Assembly: GCF_023065955.2 (NCBI RefSeq)
Contig: NW_026622985.1
Location: 75,939,931 to 76,003,930, forward strand
DNA: 64,000 bases
DNA from: Ursus arctos
Taxonomy: Eukaryota; Chordata; Mammalia; Carnivora; Ursidae
Direction: 5' to 3'
The notes beneath the pieces were generated by a model. The model had not been told where the DNA came from and ran no database searches. It saw nothing but the letters and a program-made list of their open reading frames with translations. The translations under genes were made by a program, and so were the position numbers. Position 1 is the stretch's first letter. Each line of letters begins with the position of its first letter. Positions 24,646-35,947 of the stretch are shown one piece after another.

Positions 24646-24989
24646 TGGAAATTAAGGCTTAAATTTAGCTTGAAATTCCAATGACTGTTTTCAGAGAACT
24701 AAAAGAAAAAAATGTCAGTTGGTGTTGAAATTGGTATCTGTCAAATTCACAAATGCTTTAACTGATTCAGGTTCCCTCCTCTCCTTCCCCCAGAACAGGC
24801 ACAACTGAAAGCTTATGATTCTAATCGAACTAACACTGAATTATTTCCTTTCTGAATTGTAGCCAATCTTTTCCCTGATAATAAAAAAAAGTCTTTCATT
24901 CTAAGATTTCTCATTCTTTGTTTTTATACAATACAATGTGGTTGTAATTATTATTGTTGGGAACCCAGGTTTACCAATAATCAAAAAAT

Positions 24990-25071
24990 TGTATTTATTG
25001 TGTAGATATTATGTGTCAAAATGTGCTAAATGACCCATATATAACTTCATTTAACCCACTCAACAATCAAG
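24990..25071 (-). repeat. MIR, left part, split by MER20
   Basis: TTTATTGTGTAGATATTATGTG and ACTTCATTTAACCCACTCAAC match the reverse MIR 3' half, continuing at 25263. Confidence 0.5.
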
Positions 25072-25262
25072 TAATTGTTGCCCCAGGGGGCATTTGGCAA
25101 TGTCTGGAAAGAATTTCAATTGTTCCAAGGGTGGGGGGCATGTGCCGGCATCTAACGAATAGAGAGACCAGGGGTGCTAAAAAACGTCTTCTAAAGCACA
25201 GGACAGCTCCTTACCACAAAGAGCTATCTGGTACAAGATGTCAGTAGTGCAGGGGTGAGACG
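25072..25262 (+). mobile_element. MER20-like hAT-Charlie DNA element inside a MIR
   Basis: GCCCCAGGGGGCATTTGGCA, AATGTCTGGAAAGAATTTCA, GGCATCTAACGAATAGAGAG and GCACAGGACAGCTCCTTACC follow the MER20 consensus. The extreme 5' end is missing. MER20 copies have been linked to uterine gene regulation in placentals. No such role can be read here. Confidence 0.5.
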
Positions 25263-25390
25263 GGCAGTATTAAGTATTATGACCTCTGTATTTTAGATGG
25301 AGAAATCTCAGAGAGGTTAAATAACTTTGCCCAAGCTTATGTAGCCTGTAAATGAGAGAGCCAGGCCTGGCACCTAGATATATTTAGCTG
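25263..25390 (-). repeat. MIR, right part, split by MER20
   Basis: TTTTAGATGGAGAAATCTCA, AGAGGTTAAATAACTTTGCCC and AGAGAGCCAGGCCTGG continue the reverse MIR. Confidence 0.5.
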
Positions 25391-25394
25391 CAAG

Positions 25395-26225
25395 TCCATG
25401 TTTTCCTCCATAAAGAGGCAAGGAGAATTTCAGTTTATAGAAGGTGAAGATTAGTACATATATACCGACAACCATAAAATTACTTTAAGGGATAATTAAA
25501 TGAAAATACATGATTGCTAAGTGGAGTGTTTAGCAAAAGCTTCTGACCTTGCTGTGACACCTGAAGTTAGTGTGTAGAGGACTTGATAAAGAGAAGTAAA
25601 ACTGTAATCATGTCAGAAAAATACAATCATTTTTTTCTTTCACTTAATCACTTTCTTTTTTGTTTCTGAAAGTGTTGTTGCTGGATGTTGAAGCTTGAAA
25701 AAAGACATGGGCAATCAGATGAAATTATTCAGGTTTCCAGGAAAGAAGAGCATCAAAAAGTGTTCCATCATGGCTTCACTAAAAATAGACACATTATAAT
25801 GGATCCAAAATTGATACCAAGAAAGACTTGATATTATGGTGGTAAACTGACTGAAATGCTAAACAATCTTTAAATGAGTTAATTGTAGTTTAAAAAATAT
25901 AAATAGAGCACTTGGCTTATTAAAAAACACAACTGTTTGCTTTCTAGGCTTATTTTAAAGCTCATGTAAGCAATTTACAGAGACTGAACCTAAGTATTTT
26001 AGACTTTTGTTTACAAAGAAGAAATAAAACTTCTCTGAACCACATCCATAGCATTTCCATAGTAGCAAGTGGCAGAACATGGCAATGACTATATATGGAA
26101 ATTAAAGACAAGTCAGATGTTACCTCTATATTTAGTAACTTGGGGGGACAGGTGGAATAGGGATATTTCCAACTGTAAGGCAGAGTGTAGCTTTGAAGAT
26201 GATGTATTTAGACCAAGAAGCCTTC
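25395..26225. other. Unassigned intergenic DNA
   Basis: No gene or clear repeat. Confidence 0.5.
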
Positions 26226-26229
26226 AAAT

Positions 26230-26445
26230 GTAATTCCCTGATCCACCTAGATCAGTTTATGGTGCCCCTACTAAGCATTTCTAGAAGACCTGCTAACTCA
26301 TTTTTCAGAGCATTTACCAACATCATTATTTTTGTTTATTATCTGTTTCTTCTAGACTATAAGCTTTGTGAGGACAGGGTTTGTATCTAATTGTTACAGT
26401 ATTAGATATCTCCTTAATGAATTCCTGAATGTACAGGAGTTTTCA
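26230..26445 (+). repeat. L2 3' end
   Basis: TTTGTTTATTATCTGTTTCTTC, TAGACTATAAGCTTTGTGAGG and ACAGGGTTTGTATCTAATTG match the L2 3' end. Confidence 0.5.
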
Positions 26446-26689
26446 GATATAGGTAGTTTACTTAAAAGAGATTTCTGGATAATACAAAAGAGCACCTACA
26501 TGGGGGGTAAATAGATATATAAGTAATTCATGTACCCAGAGAAAAGAAAATGGAGAGAAGAGAAAGGACATAGATTGAAATCAGAAGTGGAATAAGAGAC
26601 TAAAGATAGATTCCCAAGAACCATCCCTAGTGATCAGACCGCAAGAAACAAAGGGCCCTATTTGAAGTTTTTTTTTTTTTTTTTTTTGA

Positions 26690-27180
26690 ACCCATAGATG
26701 AGCGGGATCCCAACACTTTCTCTTTCCTCCGCCTAAATTATGCAGTTCTCACCTCCTCCAGCTGACATGTACTCAAGAAAAAGAAATGATTTTCTGGCTA
26801 TTTTGATTGTGACTTTTACTGTGTGTTGAGGGAGGGCATTGAGAGAACATGACCACCAGTCAACTCTTGATCTGGACCGAGGCAACTGGAGGCTCCTCAC
26901 TGCCTCCCTTGCCCTTGAACGTTCTGCATACTCTTCCCATAGTGGGAGTTCTTTCCAAGGATGTAGCCTGTGTTGTTGAGACCATCTGGACTGGACATGT
27001 GACTGTTTAAGATTCTGGAGGGCAGGTCCAGAGATCTACTGTCTTGTGGCCACTCAGACAAGTCTCATAGATAAGTTCCCTTGCTTATTAAATCTGCCAT
27101 CTACCAATCTGGAGTGGTCTGCCTCTTCTTTGGCCTCTTCTTTCCCTCTGTGTATGGGGGCCAGTTTACGAACAACTGCT
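26690..27180 (+). mobile_element. Probable solo LTR (family unassigned)
   Basis: The layout is LTR-like: CTTGCTTATTAAATCTGCCA as a polyadenylation region, then GAGTGGTCTGCCTCTTCTTT and GTATGGGGGCCAGTTTACGA as a U5-like end. The 5' boundary is uncertain and may follow the T20 run at about 26668-26687. No target duplication established. Confidence 0.5.
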
Positions 27181-27189
27181 GCATCTGTC

Positions 27190-28700
27190 CATGTTGAAGT
27201 GAATGCACCTACAATGTAAATCGTTGCTCAGGGTCAGGTTTTGGTATTTGTAATAATATGAATACTTAAACCTTTTGATTCCTTTAGAAAATTTTGCTTA
27301 AATAAGTTATAGGTACATTTCTGCTTTGTTGGTAAATATTTTTAAATTTATTTCCTAAAAACTTGATCATTTACTTATATTATTATAAAAACCCACTACT
27401 TTGAGAAAAAAAAGTGTGATGAGCACAAGGAACTCAAGTAAGGTGTTTATACTAAAGCTCACTAGCAATATCAGGTCAGTGAGGAAATAGGTCTTTGAAC
27501 TTCTGAAATACATGAGCAAGGAAAAGTCACTGAAAGGTGAACGTAACGGAGGAGTAATTGGAATATCTCCATGTTAGCTTGCTCACTGTTAGAGCTACCT
27601 GAGAAGTTGTTTTCGTTGACTGATTGTTGTCTGGGTTTAGAAAAAACATAATGAGTCCACGTAAATATAGCGGCAGCAAAATCTTGTAAAAGAATAGAGT
27701 TCAAAGGGTACATACTTTGCTGTTGCTGAATTATGTTTTCTATAAGGACTTGGTGATTGCATAATTCCCTTGGCTGAACTTTGGTGTGACAGCTTTTCTC
27801 TGTTCTATGCCACAGACTTGCCACCAGTCATTCTTAATATCAGAATTGCGTCAAACCTAATTTTGTGTAAGAAAAACCCACGCACTGGAGTCATGACGTG
27901 TCTCATGCAGGATCACACAATTGACTGATTGCTCAGATAAATCTCCAGTTCACATGTCTGGCCTCCCCGTTTCGTTCTCTTACTCTTACACTGTGCAGCC
28001 TCTATAATGTGACAAAGAATGTCTGACAGAAAGAAAGATGAATTCATTCCTACTCTGAGGGTTACAAGAAAAAGTATCTGCTGTTTGTTGGGCTACAAAA
28101 AACTTACCTTAAAAACAAACAAACAAAACAAAATCAACCTTTGTGGGATTTTTAGTACAGACCCACATTAAGATTTAAAGTCCAATGAACCTTGTTGGTG
28201 ACATTTTAGAAATATCTTGAATAACAGACTAAATATACACTAATAACATGATAAAGTATAGCTCACATAATTTGAAGGATCACATAAAAAACCAGCTAGT
28301 GGTATAGCTAAGGAATTAGTATCCTTTGTGTACGTGTATTTTATACATCGAAATAGGAAAAAAGAAAGCCTAACATATAACTCCAAAAAGAATAGCCCTG
28401 GAAATATTTTGAAATACTGAAGTACACGACCTTCTATTATGGTGGTAGTTCAGCATCTTCTCTGAATATACCCAGGTATAACTTAACTAAGATTTAGAAA
28501 AAGAAATGTATAAAACATTAGGAATGTACAAAAAAAAAAAAAAGCCAGTAAATCTATCCTATTTCATCCTATAAAATAGGAAAAGCAAAGGGTTTGTTTC
28601 GCTGCCCTTTTAACTAGGACACTTGATCATAAAAGCTAAAAGGAAAATAATAGTCTAAGATGGGAAAATACCAAAAGGAGTTAATTCCTGTTTGATGTAA
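27190..28700. other. Unassigned intergenic DNA with one 117-codon minus-strand frame
   Basis: A frame at 27471-27824 (minus) has 117 codons and even composition, but no domain I recognise. Otherwise nothing seen. A (CAAA)n-like patch lies near 28112-28132. Confidence 0.5.
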
Positions 28701-28707
28701 GTCCATG

Positions 28708-29181
28708 TATTAGTTTTCTATTGCTGCTGTAACAAATGACCACAAACATGGTGAAATGAAACAAAAATCTGTCTTATATTTCAGTAGGTTAGAAGCATGA
28801 CATGGGTCTTGCTGAGCTAAAATTGAGGCATCGACAGGACCACATTCTTTTCTGGAGTCTCCAGGGGAGAACTGTTTTCTTTGCCTTTCCAGTTTCTAGA
28901 GACTGCCTACACTTCTGGTGTCTTCCTCCACCACTACAGCTAGCAAGGTTGTGTCTCTCCGCCTGTTCTTCCCAGTCACATCTCCTCTGACTCCCTTCTG
29001 CCTTCCTCTCCTACTTTTAAGGACCTTGTGATTACACTGGGTCCACCTGGATAAGTTAGGCTAGTCTCCCCATCTCAAGATCCTGAGCCTTAATCATATC
29101 TGCAAAGTCCCTTCCTGCCACGTAAGACAACATATTCACAGGATACGGTCCTTGTTGTGGGGCCATCATTCTGCTTACCCA
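28708..29181 (-). mobile_element. MLT1-type MaLR LTR, minus strand
   Basis: TATTAGTTTTCTATTGCTGC, TTTCTAGAGACTGCCTACAC, TTGTGATTACACTGGGTCCA, CAAGATCCTGAGCCTTAATC and GCCATCATTCTGCTTACCCA are reverse MLT1 landmarks in order. It is a solo LTR with no internal region. Confidence 0.5.
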
Positions 29182-29282
29182 AGTCCCTGTAGTTAATATT
29201 ATAAAACATTAAACAAAAAATTTTAATTGGAGCCCTAGTAGTACATTTAAAAATTACTTCAAGTTAATATATGTACACGGTT

Positions 29283-29459
29283 GGGACGCCTGGGTGGTTC
29301 AGTCGGTTAAGCATCTGCCTTTGGCTCAGGTCATGATCCCAAGGTCTTGGGATCGAGTTCTGCATCAGGCTCCTTGCCCAGGGGGGAGCCTGTTTCTCCC
29401 TCTGCCTGCTGCTCCCCCTGCTTGTGCTCTCTCTCTCTGACAAATAAATAAATAAAATC
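29283..29459 (+). mobile_element. SINEC, older type
   Basis: Head GGGACGCCTGGGTGGTTC through AAATAAATAAATAAAATCAT. The tail has been replaced or extended by GATA/TATC repeats and no target duplication is visible. Confidence 0.5.
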
Positions 29460-29460
29460 A

Positions 29461-29542
29461 TATCTATCTATCTATATATAAATATATAGATAGATAGATA
29501 TCTATCTATCTATATATATCATAAAAGAATAGCTCACATAAT

Positions 29543-29590
<48 letters not shown>
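29461..29590. repeat. TATC/GATA inverted repeat plus (AT)n
   Basis: 29461-29480 and 29481-29500 are near-perfect reverse complements (19 of 20) with no spacer. A third TATC block follows, then unique text at 29521-29547 and (AT)n at 29548-29590. Confidence 0.5.
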
Positions 29591-29593
<3 letters not shown>

Positions 29594-29599
29594 AGACAA

Positions 29600-31250
29600 T
29601 AAAGTTGTACTGAAGGGTTTACCCTACCACCTAATATCCCTCTCGAGAAGTTGCTACTTCTGCAACTTCAGTTTTTAGTTATTCCGGTGGTTAGCTCCAT
29701 GTCTCCAAATAAATCATGTATAATGCGATTTCGAGACTTACCAACCTCGACACTTCCTAGTGTGGCCCTGCTGTGAGTCATGAGGGTTTACCTCACACAA
29801 CTCTCATACCTGTCACCACTCCTCATGGAACTTCCTCAGGAAGGGAGTATGGAGGTAAATCTGTCAGTGCTTTCAGACTGAAAAGTTCTTTTTCATTCTC
29901 TCCCACTTGATTAATGGTTTGGCTGGATAGAGAATGCTAAGTTGGAAAAAGGCTTCCCACAGAAACTTGAAAGCGTTACTGTACTATTTGGTGCTGCTAA
30001 TAAAACAAAAAGGAATCAATGCTTCTGATTTTCATTTCCGTGTACACAATTTTCCTTTCCCAGCCCTCAGTGGAAGCTTTTAATATCTTTTAACCTTTGG
30101 AGTTCTGAAGTTTTACACTACTGTGCCCACACGTGGTTCTTTCTTTTTAAGTTCATACTATTGGTTGCAGGTAGTCCCTACCAGATTGGAGATAGGCGTC
30201 TCCTTTCATCTCTGGAGAATTATCTTGTTTTAATTCTTTCATAAATTGCTGTCATCTCTTTAGAATTCCGAACAATTAGACTTCCTGTATTGATTCTTGA
30301 TTTTGTGGATCTTTTCTCTCACATGTTCCTCTTTTTGTTTTCTTTTGTTTTTAACCTCTTAGAAAGTGCCTGTGCTTTATCTTTCAGATTTTCAATTATT
30401 TTTTTGATTTGGGAAATTATTCAATTAATTTCTGAAAGTACCTTCTTGGTTTTTGGCCATTCTTTTTTTTTTTTTTTTTTTTTTTTACACTTTGTATTCT
30501 TGGTCTCTGGATATAGTATTTTCTACCTAAGGACACTTAAGTTTTACTTAAGGCTCTCTTCTGCTGCTTCCTGAATATTCTCTCTTTGTTGAGGGGACAA
30601 TATTTCTATTTATCTTGGTCTTTCTCTGTTACACTGCAGCCTTCTCTCAGTTTTCTGGTGATCATTTTTTGTCTATCTATATTTAAAACTTGAGGGAATT
30701 ACAAAATTATAATGTGCTCTGTATGTGAAGAGATTTGGTGGCTGGAAGTTTTACATTATGGCGAGAAGGAGGTGAGCCAGCTGCCTTTTCTTTTGGCAAA
30801 TATTAGAAGGAGGAGGGCTTTACTTTCTGGCACCAGTGAAACGCCAGACTACAGGTCATCCTGTGTGAGAAGACAGGTGTCTATGTCCTATACAGGTCTT
30901 CAATTAAGCCCCTGTTTTCATCTCCACTTTCTCCTGAACTTTCTTCTACCTGTAGTCTCTATTCTGAGGCATCTCAATTTCTGGTGGGCAAGGTGTTTCC
31001 CATATCTGCTGAAGCCTCCTTCTCTCTTATTTTGGGCTAGAGCTTTAACACAAGGCACTCTTTCTCAATTTCCATATTCCAGGAATGTGTTAAAGTACTT
31101 GGTTTTGAATGGTCCCACTATTTTCTTTTAGTTATTGTGTTTTTATAATTTTAGATAATCCTTATTATAATCTTATGGGGTATACAGAGGAGGAAAAGTT
31201 GAAAATGGGCTGAATCTACCATTTTGTACTGAAATCTAATATACAATGTT
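29600..31250. other. Unassigned; possibly an ancient LINE relic
   Basis: AATGGTTTGGCTGGATAGAG, TATCTTTTAACCTTTGGAGT and similar text recall an old LINE-like repeat on the minus strand, but I cannot name it with confidence. A T24 run lies at 30463-30486. The 139-codon frame at 30712-31131 looks like chance. Confidence 0.5.
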
Positions 31251-31254
31251 TGAA

Positions 31255-32196
31255 GTTGGTGAGGAAAAGCATAGGACCAGTTAGTAAAAAAATTGTTAAT
31301 GACTCTTAGATTTTACGTGGAAAGGACAGAAAGGGATAAGAATACACAGAAATGGCATCCTAAGTGATTTGGAGACATAATATTCATGGGTGACACCTTG
31401 TTTTTCAGTCCTGGTATTCCCCTCACTTCAATTAAATCAGAACTTTTCAACACATCTAAGAATATAAAATCTCCTTTGATGGATTCTTTTGCTTTTTCAG
31501 ACCTTTTATTTTTCTACAGATTTTTGTGCCGTAATCTCCAATCTGGTGTCTCAGTTATAGTTGGATCAGGGAAGAACTCCGATGAATGATATGGAATAGA
31601 TTTACTGTAGGGATTAGATCGTACAAAGGGTAAGAGAATCAGAGACACAAAAATCTTAAAAGTGATGGTTGGAAGATCAGAGAAAAGTCACTAATCATCA
31701 TGAAGGGAAACTGGAGAAGTAATAGAAGTCCCCTCTACATATGGTGGTGGGCTTGTAGTCAGTGTAGGTCAGCAGGACATGTAGGGAAAGAGGGTGCAAA
31801 ATGAGATCCATGGGGACAGAATGGAACCTGAGAAGACAAACTGGAACTCATGTGGGCAAAGGGAACCCACATCTAACTGTGGCAATATGGACCTGAGGTT
31901 GCAGCCGGTGCTTTCACATGCTGTTGCACGTGCACCTAAACTAGGACTCAGAAAATCTAAAGGAGGTGATCTGGGGGGAGCTGGAATCTCTGTTGATAGG
32001 CAGCTGCTCTTTGCCAGGTGGGCAAGCAGGTCAGAGACAAGGTACATGAACTGTAGCAGTACCTGGGGCACAATCTTAGTTCAGGCTGTCATTATTTATC
32101 AATTAGACATATCAAGTTTCATGTTTCTGTTGGATGTCCACGTGGACATGTTAGTAGGAAGTTGGAGTTTGTGGCCAGAGGGATTAATATTAGAAT
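31255..32196. other. Unassigned; weak L2-like text at its right end
   Basis: TGTTGGATGTCCACGTGGAC and the following text (32130-32190) resemble reverse L2. The remainder is unrecognised. Confidence 0.5.
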
Positions 32197-32210
32197 CTCA
32201 AGATTTTTTA

Positions 32211-32416
32211 TTTTATTTTATTTTTTTTAAAGATTTTATTTATTTATTCGACAGAGATAGAGACAGCCAGCGAGAGAGGGAACACAAGCAGGGGGAGTGG
32301 GACAGGAAGAAGCAGGCTCATAGAGGAGGAGCCTGATGTGGGGCTCGATCCCATAACGCCGGGATCACGCCCTGAGCCGAAGGCAGACGCTTAACCGCTG
32401 TGCCACCCAGGCGCCC
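32211..32416 (-). mobile_element. SINEC, young ursid-type, minus strand
   Basis: Full-length copy. The 14-bp duplication CTCAAGATTTTTTA is perfect at 32197-32210 and 32417-32430. Confidence 0.5.
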
Positions 32417-32434
32417 CTCAAGATTTTTTAAATA

Positions 32435-33635
32435 GAAGATTTGGTTGGTTGATTAGATTCAGAAAGAAGATTAAGATGACTAGATTTTAGGAGATTAAGG
32501 AACTATGAATCTAGGACTTTAGGCTATTGCAGAAGTCATCCAAATGGACACTGAAGTCATACGATATGATGGTGGATATTTTGAAAGACTGGTGCCAAAA
32601 CCATCAAAGTTAAATATTGATCAACGGCAGGAGATGGCTGAGAATAGGGGCTGGATAACATGTCTCAAAGGAGGAGAAGTTTGTTAGAGGTTTGCTAGGT
32701 TCCTTTAATAAACGCTAGAGGAAGGTAGAGAAGAAATGATTTAAAACTAACATGAGGTGCCAGGGAATGTGATGTTTTCTCTAGTAGATAGCCTAGTTTG
32801 CTTTTCTTTGGAGATATGAACTCCAAGTGGTTTTGGAGGAGCTATCCATTTTGGTGTCCAGTCTCTCAAAGTAGTGGGCTTATCGTGTCCTAGGCTGGGC
32901 CAACAGTACAGTATTCTCCATAGACAGTAATTGGATCAAAGAATAGTTTTATTACCCAAGCTATTTCAACTAGACTACTTCTGTATTGTAGATGTACTCC
33001 TTAAGAAGAGGGCAAAGATGATGTGATCTTGTGGTTATCAGCAGCCATCTTGCCAACCGCCTAGAAGAAGACTGCCATAGAATCCTGAGAAAATTAATTC
33101 AAGCAGAGACAAGTGGAAATGATGGCTGAAAGCTGGAATAATATTTCTGATACTTGTATCTTTGAGAATACCTCTCTTCAGTTTCATATATATCTATATC
33201 TGTATCTCATAAGTAATTTTTTTTAAGCTGAAGCTAGATATGAGTTTGGGTCTCTAGTACTACTAACCAAAAGGCTATTAACTAATATACTCCTTCCTAC
33301 ACCCCACCACCATGGCCTTGGACTGTGAGTTATAAGAGAATGAACAGTCTTCATTATAGGTTTGGAGAGAGGGAGAGGGATTTTCCAGGGAAACTGAAGT
33401 TTCAGCTAAGACTAAGAGTACAGAGTGCTTATTTACAGTGGGATTGAGTTTTGAAGGTCATGATGAAAAGCGCTGGAAGAATGGGAAGTGTGAGAAGGAG
33501 GGTGACGGGAAGTACTGAATAAAGAGGAACTTAGTATGTATGGAAGTTCTTTGAAACAACTGATATGCTAATATACTAACATGTAAAATCATATTGCCAT
33601 GATTTTTGTGACTGTATATATAATAAAAATAGAGT
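32435..33635. other. Unassigned intergenic DNA
   Basis: No gene. Possibly drifted L2 to about 32720, otherwise nothing recognised. Confidence 0.5.
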
Positions 33636-33639
33636 TCAG

Positions 33640-33925
33640 ATTTTATTAAAAATGCTGCTTATATGAGCTATTTAAAATAGTCAAATTCACAGAAACCAAA
33701 GATAGAATGGGGGTTAGTAGGACCTTGGGGGAGGAAGAGATGGGGAGTTGCTATTTAATGGGTTATAGAATTTCAGTTTTGCAAGATGAAAAGGTTCTGG
33801 AGATCTGTTGTACAACAATGTGAATATACTTAATTCTGCCAAACTGAACACTTTAAAATGGCGAAGATGGTAAATTTTATGTTACTTTTTTTTAAAAACC
33901 ACAATTTAAAAAAGAATTAACTAAC
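33640..33925 (+). mobile_element. L1M 3' UTR fragment
   Basis: ATAGTCAAATTCACAGAAAC, TTTCAGTTTTGCAAGATGAA, ACAACAATGTGAATATACTT and GGTAAATTTTATGTTACTTT match the 3' UTR of L1MA/MB elements. Confidence 0.5.
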
Positions 33926-33929
33926 TTAC

Positions 33930-35358
33930 AGGACACTATATATAAAGAGTTATGATACTGAAGTGGACCTGGAAATAAATAAAGGAATCAATCTTATATA
34001 TTAAAAAAATATGTCAGTGAGAGGAAGCTGTATTTTCAGAGCTAACACAATGTTTGTGACTAAATATTGAGTTGTAGATATAGTTTCTGCCTCAGAAAAC
34101 TAAAATTTAAATTTGAGGTGGAGACAGATCAAAGGTCAGGAAGGAGACTGGAGAGAAAATATCACAGTTAATACCTAACCCATATCTTAGTGAAACAATA
34201 TAGAACAGACAACTGGAAACAAAGAAGTTGGACTCACTCTGGAATTTCAATGAAGGAGAAAGGAATGAATGGTTGAATGGAAAAACAAACAAACACAAAC
34301 AAAATCCAACTCCTGGCAGGCAATGATTGTATCTTTAGTGTAACTGTTTCTGTGAGAGGGGCCCCTTAGCAAACTCTAGCAGGAAATTTGGGCGTTGATG
34401 TGCTGGATGTGAAGAGGGTCCGATTGCTAATCCCACTCAGAGTCAGAGGATATATGTATTTTGCTTATACCGTTAAAACAAAGTTCAAGGTATTTCCAGA
34501 TTGTTTGCGCTGGATCTACGCTTAGAGGTCTAACTCCCTGTTTTACAAATAAAATTGTACGAAATCTCAATTTGCTGTGATTTGGTCTTGATTTTGTACA
34601 AGTTCACACAACTAACAAATGGCATAAATTCCAAGTCTCTGGATGTTATTCTTGGTACTTTTCCCAAATGTGAGTCTGGCTATCTGCCATGCTGTATGAC
34701 TGGAAATCACAGTCTGTTTATCTGACCACTGGGGCAGCTAATGCTTGGTTCTTGCATGGTCAAAACTGTTATCAAAATTTGCCAGTAAAAGGTAGTATGG
34801 GGGTTATTAAAGCTGTAAGTAACCTCAGCACAAAATTAAGTAATAATCTATCTTTTTTCTCATTTTCATATATCCTTGGATTAGAAGATGGCATATTATA
34901 AGGGAAATGACACTATCCAAAATGGTGAGTGTGGAATATCACTCCAAGAATTTAACCCAGAGACCCTCACAAATGTGTGCCTCAAATTCACCTAGTTCTA
35001 AATATCTTCTTACTCTGTATGTTACTTTGATTCTTGGAAAATATGCCAAAATATTACTGAACTACCAGATTAGAAATAGGCATAAGACAAGTTGAATGAT
35101 AATGCGGTCTTTCCAACTTGATGTTCTTTTTCTTTTTACTCAGTGGGAGACCAAAGAATCTTCCCTGTTTTTCTGCCCTTCTCCTCTCTTTCTTGACCCC
35201 TCTACCTTCTCCTTCTAAGAATCCAAGTTGCTTAAGTTTTGGTTGAAGAAGCAAAACCATTCCACTCCTTGTTTGTCCCTTAATTAACCTAATAGATAGG
35301 GTGACTATGTAATTTATTGCTTAGACCAGGACATTTTGAGGGACACGGGGGCCCTATT
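33930..35358. other. Unassigned intergenic DNA
   Basis: No gene or recognised repeat in 1.4 kb. Confidence 0.5.
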
Positions 35359-35368
35359 AAAATTAGAT

Positions 35369-35543
35369 TGAGGGACACCGAGTGGCTCAGTTGGTTAAGA
35401 GTCTGTCTTCAGCTCAGGTCATGACCTTGGAGTCCTGGGATCAAGCCCCACATGGGATCCCTGCTCAGCAGGGAGTCTGCTTCTCCCTTTCCCTTTATTC
35501 TCTCCACTATGCGTGCTTTCTCTCTCTCACACCCTCTCTCAAA

Positions 35544-35582
<39 letters not shown>

Positions 35583-35593
35583 AATCTTTTTAA
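35369..35593 (+). mobile_element. SINEC, old and diverged, with expanded (AAAT)n
   Basis: Head GAGGGACACCGAGTGGCTC. The tail is an expanded AAAT microsatellite (35541-35584). Duplication AAAATTAGAT at 35359-35368 and near 35593-35602. Confidence 0.5.
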
Positions 35594-35947
35594 AAATTAG
35601 ATGTGATAACTTGCATAAACAGAGATTGTCCTGGACAAATGGAATATATGGTCATTCTATTTGTGCAGCAAGATGAAGTTTAGACTGCCCCCGAGAGCAT
35701 CTTTTTCAGATCAAACCTAACCATCTGTAAACATATGAAACAAAATGTGATGATGTTCAGAATTCTCAGAGGTAGGATATTCAAATATTTGGCACTGGGT
35801 CTGTGAACTGAGTTGTGAATTTTTCAGAACCATTGCTTCAAAGAGAGCTAGATTAAATTAAAATGGAGATGATTAAGTTTTTTCAATGTTTGTTTCTGAT
35901 GAGCATTCACATGCTTGCTTATTAAATATTGTTTTTCTATTTTTTTT

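Noticed and set aside
30712..31131. 139-codon plus-strand frame
   Set aside because: No domain and odd composition. Probably chance within an old repeat-like region.
31794..32336. 180-codon plus-strand frame
   Set aside because: Its C-terminal third is translated SINE, and the rest shows no domain or repeated coding pattern.
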